Source: Mycobacterium sp. 155
Lineage (GTDB): Bacteria > Actinomycetota > Actinomycetes > Mycobacteriales > Mycobacteriaceae
Direction: 5' to 3'
NCBI RefSeq assembly: GCF_000373905.1
Contig: NZ_KB892705.1
Span: 186,001-250,000 of the forward strand
DNA length: 64,000 nt
Under the pieces are notes generated by a model, which was given only the letters and a program-made list of their open reading frames with translations, did no database searches and was not told where the DNA came from. Position numbers and translations under genes: made by a program. Positions 8,140 through 16,668 of the stretch are shown one piece after another (position 1 is the stretch's first letter; every line of letters starts with the position of its first letter).

Positions 8140-8179
8140 AACGAAAGGCTGAGCAATGAAACGAAAGGCTGAGCAATGA
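8140..8179 (+). repeat. Perfect 20-base tandem duplication over a start site
   Basis: AACGAAAGGCTGAGCAATGA occurs twice head to tail (8140-8159 and 8160-8179). Each copy has a Shine-Dalgarno-like AAAGG and an ATG. The second ATG starts the exported protein at 8176. The first starts a seven-codon frame that ends in the TGA overlapping that start. Confidence 0.9.
8156..8179 (+). other. Seven-codon upstream ORF created by the duplication
   Basis: ATG AAA CGA AAG GCT GAG CAA TGA has its own AAAGG site and overlaps the next start codon as ATGA. This arrangement would permit translational coupling to the gene at 8176. It may simply be a by-product of the duplication. Confidence 0.45.
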
Positions 8180-8421
8180 TAGGAACGCGATTTAAGACCG
8201 TTGCGGCTGCGTTGGCTGTTTTCATCGGTGGCTCTGTGGGTCTCGCTACACAAGCACAGGCCGATCCAGCGCCACCCTGCGGTTACTACAGCAATCTGCC
8301 GTGGTCGCAGTGCAACGAAATCTCCCCGTTTCAGCGCTATCCAGGTCAATATGATCCGACCGGGCGCACACCCGGCATGATGGGTCCAGGTGGATACGTA
8401 CCGATTCAAGGCGGTCGATAG
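8176..8421 (+). CDS. Small exported protein, unknown function
   Basis: This 81-residue protein has a clear Sec signal peptide (positively charged MIGTRFK, then a hydrophobic AAALAVFIGGSVGLA, with cleavage likely after AQA near residue 29). The mature part is short and rich in P, G and Y (DPAPPCGYYSNLPWSQC), with two cysteines about ten residues apart. I do not recognise the family, although small proline/glycine-rich exported proteins of this type are common in mycobacteria. The start is set by AAAGG in the second repeat copy. The gene is followed after 28 bases by the cutinase, so the two may be co-transcribed. Confidence 0.7.
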   Translation: MIGTRFKTVAAALAVFIGGSVGLATQAQADPAPPCGYYSNLPWSQCNEISPFQRYPGQYDPTGRTPGMMGPGGYVPIQGGR

Positions 8422-8449
8422 ACAACAGCGGCCCTACGATCGGTTTTCT

Positions 8450-9079
8450 ATGACGACCAAGCCCGCTCTGCTGTTGGTGTTTGCAGCACTAGCCGCAGCC
8501 ACTCCGATCGTCGTATCTGCACCGGCGTCAGCTGCCCCATGCCCTGACATCACAGTGGTGTTCGCTCGCGGTACGAACGAGCCGCCCGGTCTCGGTAGCG
8601 TCGGCGGTCCGTTCGTCGATGATCTGCGCGCGCGGGTCGCACCGCGCACAGTCGATGGGGTAGCGGTCGACTACCCGGCCAGCAACGACTTCGGCTCCAG
8701 CCCGCCTGCCGGCGCCGACGCGGCGCGGTCACTCGTCGAGTCCACCGTGGCCAACTGTCCAAACACGAAGATGGTGCTCGGCGGCTACTCGCAGGGTGCG
8801 GCGGTCATCGAACTGGCTACCAACGAGATGCCTCCGCAGATCGCTGATCACGTGGCGGCCAGCGCATTGTTCGGTACGCCACGTACCAGCTTCTCGGGCA
8901 TGCTTGCTGGGGGACCGCTGCCGGCCTTGGCGCCGCAATATGCCGCCAACTCCATCGATCAGTGCAACCAGGACGATCCGATCTGTTGGGAAGGCGGCTG
9001 GGACATGGGCGCCCACGTGTCCTATGTGCAGTCCGGAAAGGTCGCGCAGTCAGCAGATTTCGTCGCTAGCCGGCTTTAG
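8450..9079 (+). CDS. Cutinase-family secreted esterase
   Basis: This is a secreted serine esterase of 209 residues from ATG 8450. The signal peptide ends in PASAAP near residue 29. The mature enzyme begins CPDITVVFARGTNEPPGLG, the oxyanion-hole strand of cutinases. The nucleophile lies in GGYSQGAAV (about S114). The catalytic aspartate is probably in the CNQDDPICW segment, and the histidine in GAHVSYVQSG. The two cysteine pairs of the family are present. Mycobacterial cutinase-like proteins hydrolyse esters of lipids, and some have phospholipase activity; the substrate of this one is unknown. Confidence 0.9.
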   Translation: MTTKPALLLVFAALAAATPIVVSAPASAAPCPDITVVFARGTNEPPGLGSVGGPFVDDLRARVAPRTVDGVAVDYPASNDFGSSPPAGADAARSLVESTVANCPNTKMVLGGYSQGAAVIELATNEMPPQIADHVAASALFGTPRTSFSGMLAGGPLPALAPQYAANSIDQCNQDDPICWEGGWDMGAHVSYVQSGKVAQSADFVASRL

Positions 9080-9088
9080 ACGTGCGCT

Positions 9089-9385
9089 TCACCGGGCGTC
9101 GGTGAATTCGGCATACTCCGGATGCTTGTCGATGTATTCGGCCACCATCCAGCAGGTCGGCACGATCCGTAAGCCAGCCGCACGAGTCGAACGCAAGGCT
9201 TCGCCGACGAGGATCGTCGCAAGTCCACGACCTCGATACTGGGGCAGAACCTCGGTGTGCGGGAAGATGCGTCGGCCGTCGATGTCGTGGAAGTCGGCGC
9301 GGCCGACGGTATTGCCGTCGACCTCGATGGCGAACCGGTCAGGATGTTTGGTGACGGTCGTCTCTGCGCCGGTTCTGTCGAGCAT
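9089..9385 (-). CDS. Small GNAT-type N-acetyltransferase
   Basis: This 98-residue protein matches the short YjdJ-like GNAT class. It has the acetyl-CoA loop QYRGRGLATILVGEAL and a C-terminal PTCWMVAEYIDKHPEYAEF, whose cysteine is typical of these minimal acetyltransferases. The ATG at 9385 (MLDRTGAETTVTKHPDRF) is chosen because the beta strands of the fold begin right after it; further upstream the sequence overlaps the next gene. It is convergent with the cutinase gene, only nine bases apart. The acetyl acceptor is unknown. Confidence 0.8.
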   Translation of the reverse strand: MLDRTGAETTVTKHPDRFAIEVDGNTVGRADFHDIDGRRIFPHTEVLPQYRGRGLATILVGEALRSTRAAGLRIVPTCWMVAEYIDKHPEYAEFTDAR

Positions 9386-9458
9386 CCACCCACGATAGCC
9401 GCAGGGCAAACTCGACACCGGGACCTTGTAAAGGGTCTGTTCAGGACTGGAAGCCCAG

Positions 9459-10298
9459 TTACCAGACGCGCACGTAGTCCACAAGCATGTCGGCCGGGTA
9501 GGTACCGCCGCTGGGATCTTCGCCGCCGGATCCCGCGACAGCGAGGTTCAGCACGACGAACATCGTGTACCCGGGCTGATTGAACGGCCAGTCCGGCAGC
9601 GAACTCGCGGGGACCTCGAAATAGGGCTTCGCGCCGTCGGTGTAGTCCTGCCAAAACCGTGCGCTGTTGCCATCCCATTGGGTGCGCCACGTGTGCCAGG
9701 CGTTGTCGACAGCGATGTTGTGGGTCTCCCATTCGCCACCGTTCGATTTGGCATGCACGGTGGTCGCCGACGGCCACTTACCGTTGCCGTACCACTCGAC
9801 GATGTCGAGTTCACCCTGCCCCAGGCTGCCCAGCCAGAAGGCCGGCCAGGCGCCCGCAGTCAGGCAGTTGAACTTGATCCGCGCCTCCCAGGTGTGGCCG
9901 GCGCCACCCTCCCACACGCTGGCCAGCTTCGCGCCGTAATAGGTGTCGCCTTCCTTCGTGGCTCGGATGACCAGATTGGACTTGCCGTCGATGAAGACGT
10001 TCTTGCGGTCATCGCGGTACTGGCCGATGCGGCCGGGCTGTTCCCAGTAGGTGGGGTCCTGGATGGTCTCGCGGGCCTTCGCGATGGTCCATTTCGACGC
10101 ATCCGGCGCTGAGCCGGCAGCCCCGTCGAATTCATCCACGAACACGTAATTCATCGCAGCTTGCGGGGCCGTCGGCGCCGGAACAGGCGGCGTCAGGGGC
10201 TTGCTCGGGAGGGCTTGGGCAAGCGGGGTGGGCATAGCCGCCGCTACCACGCCGAGACCCGACAACATCATCAGTTTTCGACGATCCAAGTTGGCCAT
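9459..10298 (-). CDS. Tat-exported GH16 glycoside hydrolase (beta-glucanase type)
   Basis: This 279-residue protein has a twin-arginine signal (NLDRRKLMMLSGLGVVAAA) and a single glycoside hydrolase family 16 domain. The catalytic signature ExDxxE is GELDIVEWYG, with E163 as nucleophile, D165, and E168 as acid/base. Aromatic sugar-binding residues are plentiful (AWPAFWLGSLGQ, WHTWRTQWDG). The domain ends in YVRVW, as usual. GH16 enzymes cut beta-1,3 or beta-1,3/1,4 glucans; M. tuberculosis has a homologue in Rv0315. The real substrate is unknown. Confidence 0.9.
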   Translation of the reverse strand: MANLDRRKLMMLSGLGVVAAAMPTPLAQALPSKPLTPPVPAPTAPQAAMNYVFVDEFDGAAGSAPDASKWTIAKARETIQDPTYWEQPGRIGQYRDDRKNVFIDGKSNLVIRATKEGDTYYGAKLASVWEGGAGHTWEARIKFNCLTAGAWPAFWLGSLGQGELDIVEWYGNGKWPSATTVHAKSNGGEWETHNIAVDNAWHTWRTQWDGNSARFWQDYTDGAKPYFEVPASSLPDWPFNQPGYTMFVVLNLAVAGSGGEDPSGGTYPADMLVDYVRVW

Positions 10299-10424
10299 AG
10301 CTGATCACCTTAACCGGGTCGCGTGCGCAGATTCGGGCCGAACGCTTGCCGGTGGGTGGTACGCGCAGGTCAGAGGGCCTTCTTCAAGCAACGCTGAACG
10401 TTGAAGACGAAGGCTCGCCTGCCG

Positions 10425-10444
10425 GTCAAAAGTTTTGACGCTCC
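10425..10444. repeat. Palindrome like the ISL3 target site
   Basis: GTCAAAAGTTTTGAC followed by GCTC closely matches the palindrome into which the ISL3 element at 1536-2967 inserted. It lies in the gap upstream of the GH16 gene and has no insertion. It may be a dispersed palindromic site used as an IS target. Confidence 0.4.
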
Positions 10445-10461
10445 GCAGGGACACCTATCGA

Positions 10462-10502
10462 TCAGTGCTCGCGTCGGAGGTACGAGGCGACGCGAGCACT
10501 GA
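10462..10502. terminator. Hairpin, 15-bp stem
   Basis: TCAGTGCTCGCGTCG (10462-10476) pairs perfectly with 10488-10502 across an 11-base loop. It sits about 20 bases beyond the stop of the minus-strand gene ending at 10523, so it probably terminates that transcript. There is no strong U tract, as is common for mycobacterial terminators. Confidence 0.6.
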
Positions 10503-10522
10503 GTGCCGATCCTGTGTCGAGT

Positions 10523-10798
10523 TCACGCTCGGGCGGACACCGCCACCAGGCCTCGGGACTGGGCTGAGGTGACCATCTCCGCCCACCGCAGCTCAACCCC
10601 CAGCAGGACCACCACCGCCGTCACAGCGGCGGCGCCAGAGGCGAGCCCGTCGGCCCACGGAGCACCGAGCTGGCTCGCGGCCAGCAGGATCAGCACAGCG
10701 GTTGCTGCGAGTGCGACGCCCAGACGGCGATGCCGCCCTGCCGGCGCGATATCGGCGGCCGCATCGGTGGCGTGGGTCAAACCGGTCATGAAGTCCAC
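10523..10798 (-). CDS. Small membrane protein, unknown
   Basis: This 91-residue protein has two probable membrane helices, at LGVALAATAVLILLAAS and ASGAAAVTAVVVLLGVEL, and short charged ends. No family is recognised. Support comes from the hydrophobic periodicity, an intact frame and a strong hairpin immediately downstream. It could also be a chance GC-rich frame. Confidence 0.45.
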   Translation of the reverse strand: MDFMTGLTHATDAAADIAPAGRHRRLGVALAATAVLILLAASQLGAPWADGLASGAAAVTAVVVLLGVELRWAEMVTSAQSRGLVAVSARA

Positions 10799-11004
10799 CC
10801 TGCCGCTGCCAGCTGAGGAAAGGTGAAGCGGCGGCTATGGATATCCGATGTTCTTTGCTGGCTTGTGCCCGATGTGGAATCCGCAACTCGCTTCTCCTGT
10901 GCCTATGGCGCCAGGACGTTGTTGGGATCGGTAGCGCTTACCGCGCCGTGTACTTGACGCATCGGCGGCGCGGAGCGGGCGTCGCCCCGCGAAAGGAATG
11001 CACG

Positions 11005-11376
11005 GTGGTCGGAGTTTCGCAGCGACTCGCGGTGGGAGTGGCGACAGCAATGATGTTGGTGGGCAATGTCGTAGGGCTGGGCGTGAGTACAGCCCAGGCT
11101 CTACCGGACATTCCGATACCGCTGGGGTCGTGGCCGGGGTGCCCGGCGGACAACCCGTCGGGCCCATGCCGTTGGTGTCCCGGAGATCCCCCGGTGCAGA
11201 CCGGCAATCTCCGGGTGAACCCGGTCATATGGGATGCGAGCATCTGCCACACCTATTGGTACGTCCGGCCCGGGCAGGGCAATGTTGCTCAGAACATCTG
11301 GGACGGTGAGACCCCGCCGGCACCGCCTCCGCCGCCGCCGGGCATCACCATTCCGTGCCAGCCGTGGTGCTTGTGA
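11005..11376 (+). CDS. Exported cysteine- and proline-rich protein
   Basis: From the GTG at 11005, preceded by GAAAGGA at 10991-10997, the gene encodes 123 residues. The signal peptide (SQRLAVGVATAMMLVGNVVG) ends near STAQA, and the mature protein has six cysteines (WPGCPADNPSGPCRWCPGD, ICHTYWY, IPCQPWCL) and a polyproline stretch. The arrangement suggests disulfide-stabilised export. I recognise similar short exported proteins in rapid-growing mycobacteria but cannot name a function. An upstream in-frame ATG at 10837 would bury the signal peptide, so I prefer 11005. Confidence 0.7.
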   Translation: MVGVSQRLAVGVATAMMLVGNVVGLGVSTAQALPDIPIPLGSWPGCPADNPSGPCRWCPGDPPVQTGNLRVNPVIWDASICHTYWYVRPGQGNVAQNIWDGETPPAPPPPPPGITIPCQPWCL

Positions 11377-11447
11377 TGTCCTGACAGGAGGCTGCCGGGT
11401 AGGGCGCGAGATGTTGTGTTGCGGCGGTGTTCGAGGCTAAGACCTGG

Positions 11448-11490
11448 AAACCCGATCGCCGCGAGTACGGTCCCCGCGGCGATCGGGTTT
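11448..11490. terminator. Bidirectional terminator, 16-bp stem
   Basis: AAACCCGATCGCCGCG (11448-11463) pairs perfectly with 11475-11490, which ends in GGGTTT. It lies between a plus-strand gene ending at 11376 and the minus-strand gene ending at 11496, so it can serve both. Confidence 0.75.
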
Positions 11491-11495
11491 CGTCG

Positions 11496-11792
11496 TCAGA
11501 CGCAGTCGACGCAGATCTGTTGGCTACCCTGCTGCAGCGCGAGGCGGTTGCGGTGCTGCACGAGGAAACAGCTGGAGCAGGTGAACTCATCGGCCTGCTT
11601 CGGAATCACCCGTACGGTGAGTTCTTCGCCGCTGAGATCGGCGTCCGGCAGGTCAAAGGAATCGACCGCCTCATCCTCATCGATCACCGCCGTGTCGGTG
11701 GCTGTCCGTCGCTGGGCGGCGAGATCCTCGAGTGACTCCTCGGCAGACTCGTCAGCATCCTTGCCCCGAGGTGCGTCGTAATCAGTTGCCAT
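11496..11792 (-). CDS. DUF4193 zinc-ribbon-like protein
   Basis: This 98-residue acidic protein begins MATDYDAPRGKDADESAEES and matches the actinobacterial DUF4193 family, of which Rv2699c is the M. tuberculosis member as I recall. The N-terminal half is charged and probably disordered. The C-terminal half has TCSSCFLVQHRNRLA and ends ICVDCV, two CxxC pairs that likely bind zinc. The family is conserved through mycobacteria, but its role is not established. It is convergent with the exported-protein gene at 11005. Confidence 0.85.
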   Translation of the reverse strand: MATDYDAPRGKDADESAEESLEDLAAQRRTATDTAVIDEDEAVDSFDLPDADLSGEELTVRVIPKQADEFTCSSCFLVQHRNRLALQQGSQQICVDCV

Positions 11793-12191
11793 TGATGACC
11801 CTCCCTATCGAGACCTGTGCACGCAGAACGCCGACAGACCGTCTATTGTTCCCGGCTGGTTTCCGGCGCGAAGCATAGATGAAAAACCGGCGCACATTGC
11901 GGTTGGCCAGTGTTTTGGTGTTGTCACTGCCGCGGGCAGTTAGCCCGCCTGACTGCGGCGGTACCACCACCTGGCCGGCTGATCAGAGTCGTTACATCTC
12001 CCACGACCTCTATTTCTGGCTATCTATCACCAAAGTATCGCTGCAGGTACGGCACATTTAATGGTTTGCTGGCGAAAATATGGCGGTTTGATGGCAGTGT
12101 GCCGAAACATTGGGATTCCGCTGTGCGATGTTCAGTTGCCATGCAAAATTCCTGTGCCTGGGACACCAGGCTCATCCATAGGGGGTCCTTC
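11793..12191. other. Divergent promoter region
   Basis: These 399 bases separate the minus-strand DUF4193 gene from the plus-strand PE-PPE hydrolase gene, so they should hold both promoters. I see a small GCGGGC/GCCCGC hairpin near 11931-11950 and an AT-richer stretch around 12000-12110, but no operator that I recognise. A 60-codon frame from 11879 has no family support. Confidence 0.35.
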
Positions 12192-13892
12192 GTGCGTCGT
12201 CTGTTCCGCACCAGCGCCACCGTGATCTTGGTGATGGCTGCCGCGGTCGTGCTTGCCGGTGCTCAGACGATGGTGATGCCGCTGGCGTTTCTGACCGCGA
12301 CCGCATTGATCATGGGCGGCACCGGTCATCCGCTGAGTTCGCCAGAGGACAGCCCGCAGTTCATAGACGGCTACACCAACAACGCCATCAACAACTACAT
12401 TGTGCTCACCGGTTACTGCGGGTCCGAGTCGTGCACACCCACCGCGGTATCAACCCCGGAGCAGTTCATGCCGGTGTCGGGCACTATGCCGTTCGATGAG
12501 TCGGTCGCGCAGGGAACGGCGAACCTGAACCAGGCCATCACCGCACAGTCGGTCGGAACCCAGATCATCGTGTTCGGCTACTCGCAGAGCGCGCGCATCG
12601 CATCGATCGAAAAGCGTAATCTGGCCGCGTCCGGGTCGACGCTGCCATTGGCATTCGTATTGATCGGTAATCCGAACCGCCCCAACGGCGGCGTGCTGTC
12701 CCGGTTCGAGGGGCTGCAAATCCCCATCCTCGGCGTCACCTTCGACGGTGCGACGCCGACGGACACCAACTTCAAGACCGTCGACGTCACCCGCCAGTAC
12801 GACGGATGGTCCGACTTTCCACTGAATCCGCTCAACCCGTTCGCTACGGCGAATGCCGTTGCCGGGATCTACTATCTGCACGGCGATTATGAGAGCGTGG
12901 GCCTGGGCAACGCGGTCTACCAGGGATCTTATGGCGATACGCAGTACTACATGATCCCGAGCAACCGGTTGCCCCTGCTGATGCCCTTGGCCGAGGCCGG
13001 CGTGCCGGATCCCGTTCTCGCGGTGCTGGATGCGCCGATGCGCGTGCTGGTGGAATCGGGCTACGACCGGACCGCGAGCCCGGGACAACTTACCGGTGCG
13101 AACGTGCTGTACTTCCCGAACCCAGTAGAGACCGGTGTCAACTTCATCATTGCGATCCCGACCGGGCTCGACGACGGAGCACAAGAAGTGGCCAACGTCC
13201 GGCCTTTCGGCACCGCACCGATCGATCAGCGCAGTCCGTACGGTGTCGGGGGCCCGCCGGTCAACACGGGATCATTCGGCTCCAGCAGTGTTCCGGTATC
13301 AGCAGCCGCCGCTCCGACGCCGAATATGGTGGCGCCCACGCCCAAAACAGTATCGCCGGCTGCCCAGCCTTCTGTTGCGAACCCGCGGGCCGCGGCGCTG
13401 CCCATCGGCCCGCAACCCGGAGGATGGCAGTCGATGAATCCTAAACCGGTTGCGGCGCAGCCGGTTCCCGCGACACCAACACCGCGCGTCGACGCGCCGA
13501 AGAAGAATCTGACGTTACCGTGGTCGGGGCCCGCCCAGCCAACGTCGCAACCGGCGCCGATTGCGTTTCCCGCCGCTCCTGTGCCGACGCAGGCCCCCGC
13601 GAAGGTCGAGATACCCAGGCCGGCAGTGGCTCCGCTCGATCCACCGAAACAACCTCCGGTGAAACTGCCCGCGATCCCGACCATGGTGCCGAAGGCGCCA
13701 CCCATCGAAGCGACTCCGGAGTTGCCCCTCCCGGCAGCCCTCGAGGTATCGCCAGGGCCCGTCGCGCCACCACCGATGTTGCCGCCGCCGGCGATTCCGA
13801 CCTTCGTGCCGCCGCCGATACCTGTGCTCCCGCCACCGCCGCCCATGCCGGCGTTGCCGAACATCTTCGGCGGGTTCCGCCTGCCTTTCTGA
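12192..13892 (+). CDS. PE-PPE-domain serine hydrolase, secreted
   Basis: From the GTG at 12192, preceded by GGGGG, the protein has 566 residues. The signal or anchor helix (TSATVILVMAAAVVLAGAQT) is followed by a PE-PPE domain (alpha/beta hydrolase) starting LTATALIMGGTGHPL, with nucleophile motif VFGYSQSARIAS and the family segments FVLIGNPNRPNGG and YDGWSDFP. The C-terminal 200 residues are a low-complexity proline/alanine tail (VPPPIPVLPPPPPMPALP). The N-terminal PE or PPE module is absent, as in the Chp1/Chp2-type proteins (Rv3822, Rv1184c) that act as acyltransferases in trehalose glycolipid assembly. That function is only an analogy here. Confidence 0.85.
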   Translation: MRRLFRTSATVILVMAAAVVLAGAQTMVMPLAFLTATALIMGGTGHPLSSPEDSPQFIDGYTNNAINNYIVLTGYCGSESCTPTAVSTPEQFMPVSGTMPFDESVAQGTANLNQAITAQSVGTQIIVFGYSQSARIASIEKRNLAASGSTLPLAFVLIGNPNRPNGGVLSRFEGLQIPILGVTFDGATPTDTNFKTVDVTRQYDGWSDFPLNPLNPFATANAVAGIYYLHGDYESVGLGNAVYQGSYGDTQYYMIPSNRLPLLMPLAEAGVPDPVLAVLDAPMRVLVESGYDRTASPGQLTGANVLYFPNPVETGVNFIIAIPTGLDDGAQEVANVRPFGTAPIDQRSPYGVGGPPVNTGSFGSSSVPVSAAAAPTPNMVAPTPKTVSPAAQPSVANPRAAALPIGPQPGGWQSMNPKPVAAQPVPATPTPRVDAPKKNLTLPWSGPAQPTSQPAPIAFPAAPVPTQAPAKVEIPRPAVAPLDPPKQPPVKLPAIPTMVPKAPPIEATPELPLPAALEVSPGPVAPPPMLPPPAIPTFVPPPIPVLPPPPPMPALPNIFGGFRLPF

Positions 13893-13921
13893 CGTAGGGG
13901 GAAGTCGCGGGGTTCTTTGCC

Positions 13922-15001
13922 TTAGTAGAACTCAACGGTGTCAACCAGATTGCGCATTGGCCTGCCGTCAAGGAGCCTGCCGGCGTTGTCGGCGAACAGA
14001 TCGGCGATCAAGCGGTCCTCTGCTGAATTCAGCGCCGCGGTATGCGGGCTGATGAGGACGTTCGGGTCGGCCCATAACGGGCTGTCGGTAGGAAGTGGTT
14101 CGACCGTGAACACATCCAGCGCGGCGAAACCTACCTGGCCGTCACGCAGTGCCGCGATCAACGCGACCTCATCGATCACGGTGCCCCGCCCGAGACTGAC
14201 CAGAGTGAACCCGGGTTTGGCAGCCCGCAGCACATCCTCACCCACGAGCTTGTCGGTCGCGGCGGTACCGGGCAGGCTCACGACGATACCGTCGACACCG
14301 GTCGCCGCGTTCGCGAGATCGTCTGGGTGGACGATCTCATCGACGCCGTCAACCGGCGTTCCGGAGCGGCTGGTGCCAATCACGTTGGCCCCCAATGCCG
14401 AAAGCTTGGCGGCGACAGCGCGGCCGATCGCGCCAAGCCCGATGAGGAGCACCCGTTGCTGGCTGAGCAACCCCATTTCCCAGCGGCTGGACCATTGTCG
14501 CTCGGCCTGCTGGGCCACCAGCCTCGGCAGCGTCTTGGCCCCGGCCAACAACCCGAACAACGCGTACTCGGCCATCGGCTCGGCATGAACGCCGGCTGAG
14601 GTGGTGAACCGGATCCGGTTCAGTTCGGCTTCGGTCAGTCGAGCAGCCTTTATCTGGGCACCGCCGCCGGCGGCCATGGTGTGTACCCACAGCAGTCCAG
14701 GATTGTGTTCGGCGGTGCGTTTGAGTGTCGGCGGCGTCTCGTCGGGCACGCCGTAAAGCGCCTGTGCGGAGTCGACAAGTTCGTCGAATGCGTGTTGCTG
14801 GTCTGCGGTGCGGTGGAAGGCCGGATCGCCGGAGTGGTCACCAGCGAACCGCTGGGGAGGCAACAGCGTCTGGTCTCGGATGAAGTCGATACGGGGTTCG
14901 TGCCGGACGATCCGTTCGATCAGTTCCTCACTGACCGGGGTCGAGGCCACCACCCGAAGCCGGCTCGGCCTGGCGGTGGAAGGGTCGGTTTGTTCGATCA
15001 T
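13922..15001 (-). CDS. D-2-hydroxyacid dehydrogenase family protein
   Basis: This is an NAD(P)-dependent dehydrogenase of 359 residues from the ATG at 15001. The Rossmann motif is VLLIGLGAIGRAV. The catalytic arginine lies in VSLGRGTVID, the glutamate in DVFTVEPLP and the histidine in LISPHTAAL. The N-terminal substrate domain is split in the usual way. The sequence does not identify the substrate (glyoxylate, hydroxypyruvate or phosphoglycerate-like). It stands alone, convergent with the PE-PPE gene and divergent from the ABC transporter. Confidence 0.88.
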   Translation of the reverse strand: MIEQTDPSTARPSRLRVVASTPVSEELIERIVRHEPRIDFIRDQTLLPPQRFAGDHSGDPAFHRTADQQHAFDELVDSAQALYGVPDETPPTLKRTAEHNPGLLWVHTMAAGGGAQIKAARLTEAELNRIRFTTSAGVHAEPMAEYALFGLLAGAKTLPRLVAQQAERQWSSRWEMGLLSQQRVLLIGLGAIGRAVAAKLSALGANVIGTSRSGTPVDGVDEIVHPDDLANAATGVDGIVVSLPGTAATDKLVGEDVLRAAKPGFTLVSLGRGTVIDEVALIAALRDGQVGFAALDVFTVEPLPTDSPLWADPNVLISPHTAALNSAEDRLIADLFADNAGRLLDGRPMRNLVDTVEFY

Positions 15002-15189
15002 CTGGTCCCCACTGCGTTTCTGGTATTGCGAACAGCATTCGGGTCTCATACTGCACGCATGGCTGCGGTGACTGCGCGAAGGGACTGACCCGCACTGGGC
15101 CAACCGTAACTCGCCAGTTGGCCGGAGATCGCCCGTGAACCCGAGTCGCGACGATAGCGTGAGGCTCGTCTATCTGGATCGGAGGCAAT

Positions 15190-16668
15190 ATGCGAGTCAC
15201 CCCCTCGCCGTGCCGCGCCACCACACGCGCGGCACGGTCCATACGTCGACTCACGGCCTTCGTGGTGGCCGTGTTCGCCGGCCTGATCGGTATCGCGATG
15301 TGTACCACCGGATCCGCTTCGGCGGCGGGCGAGCACTACGTCATCGCCACCGACACCACGTTTGCGCCGTTCGAATTTCAGGACGAACAGGGCAGATTGG
15401 TCGGCATCGACATGGATCTGATCCGCGAGATCGCTAAGGACCAGGGCTTCACCGTTGACATCAAGCCGCTGGGCTTCGACGCCGCGCTGCAGGCGGTGCA
15501 AGCCAACCAGGCCGCCGGTGTGATCGCCGGGATGTCGATCACCGACGAACGCAAGAAGGTCTTCGACTTTTCCGATCCGTACTTCGAATCGGGTGTGCAG
15601 ATGGCCGTGCTGAAAACCAACGACGACATCAAGTCCTATGCGGACCTGCGCGGCAAGCGCGTCGCGGTGAAGAACGGTACCGAAGGCGCCCAATTCGCCG
15701 ACTCCATCAAGGACAAGTACGGATTCGACGTCGTATCGTTCGCCGACTCGTCTTCGATGTTCGACGAGGTACGTACGGGCAACTCGGTAGCGGTCTTCGA
15801 GGACTACCCGGTGCTGAACTACGGCATCCAGCAGGGCAACGGATTCAAGACCGTGACGCCCAAGGAAAGTGGGTCGAGCTATGGGTTCGCGGTCAACAAG
15901 GGACGGAACGCGGAGCTGCTCGCGAAATTCAATGCGGGCCTGAAGAACCTCAAGTCCTCGGGCCGCTACGACCAGATCCTCGAAACCTACCTCGGCAAGG
16001 GCGCCACCGAGAACGACAACTCGTTCCTGGGCCTGCTGAAGAGCACCTTCCCGATCCTGATGGCCGGTCTGAAGATGACCATCATCCTGACGGTCGTCTC
16101 GATCGCCATCGCACTGGTGCTCGGCATCATCTTTGGGTTGTTGCGGGTCTCGCGGTCGATATGGCTGCGAGCCATCGGCACGACATTCGTCGACATCTTC
16201 CGTGGCACACCGCTTCTGGTTCAAGCGTTCTTCATCTACTTCGGTATCCCGGCCGCGCTCGGATTCCAGATGACGGCGATGACGGCGGGCATCATCACGC
16301 TGTCGCTCAACGCCGGTGCGTACATGACCGAGATCGTGCGCGGCGGTATCCAGTCGGTGGACAAAGGTCAGATGGAGGCAGCCCGCAGTCTGGGCATCGG
16401 CTACCTGCCGGCCATGCGGAAGGTGATTCTGCCGCAAGCGATCCGGACGATGATCCCGTCCTACATCAACCAGTTCGTCATCACATTGAAAGATACGTCG
16501 ATCCTGTCGGTGATCGGCATCGCCGAGCTCACCCAAACCGGCCGGCTGATCATCGCCCGTAACTTCCAGTCGTTCAACATGTGGCTGATCATCGGCATCA
16601 TCTACTTCATCGTGATCATGGCGCTCACAAAGCTCTCGGACCGACTCGAGAAGAGGCTCGTCAAATGA
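15190..16668 (+). CDS. Amino-acid ABC transporter: binding protein fused to permease
   Basis: This 492-residue protein joins two functions. Residues about 15-48 form a signal peptide ([14 protein letters not shown], cleavage near SASA). Residues 49-280 are a family-3 extracellular solute-binding domain ([38 protein letters not shown]). The remainder is a HisM/GlnP-type permease with the cytoplasmic loop for the ATPase ([20 protein letters not shown]). It would import a polar amino acid, probably glutamine or glutamate. Fusion of the receptor to the membrane unit tethers it, a layout known in several Gram-positives. Its stop overlaps the ATPase start. Confidence 0.92.
   Translation: MRVTPSPCRATTRAARSIRRLTAFVVAVFAGLIGIAMCTTGSASAAGEHYVIATDTTFAPFEFQDEQGRLVGIDMDLIREIAKDQGFTVDIKPLGFDAALQAVQANQAAGVIAGMSITDERKKVFDFSDPYFESGVQMAVLKTNDDIKSYADLRGKRVAVKNGTEGAQFADSIKDKYGFDVVSFADSSSMFDEVRTGNSVAVFEDYPVLNYGIQQGNGFKTVTPKESGSSYGFAVNKGRNAELLAKFNAGLKNLKSSGRYDQILETYLGKGATENDNSFLGLLKSTFPILMAGLKMTIILTVVSIAIALVLGIIFGLLRVSRSIWLRAIGTTFVDIFRGTPLLVQAFFIYFGIPAALGFQMTAMTAGIITLSLNAGAYMTEIVRGGIQSVDKGQMEAARSLGIGYLPAMRKVILPQAIRTMIPSYINQFVITLKDTSILSVIGIAELTQTGRLIIARNFQSFNMWLIIGIIYFIVIMALTKLSDRLEKRLVK

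Noticed and set aside
7847..8152. Hypothetical gene next to the attR copy
   Set aside because: No signal, no family and no ribosome site. It overlaps the leader of the exported-protein gene and looks accidental.
9459..9484. Longer GNAT start overlapping the GH16 gene end
   Set aside because: Upstream extension to 9484 would overlap the GH16 coding end and adds residues outside the fold; ATG 9385 fits better.
11879..12061. 60-codon frame upstream of the PE-PPE hydrolase
   Set aside because: It has a basic start and hydrophobic stretch but no ribosome site or family, and lies in a divergent promoter region.
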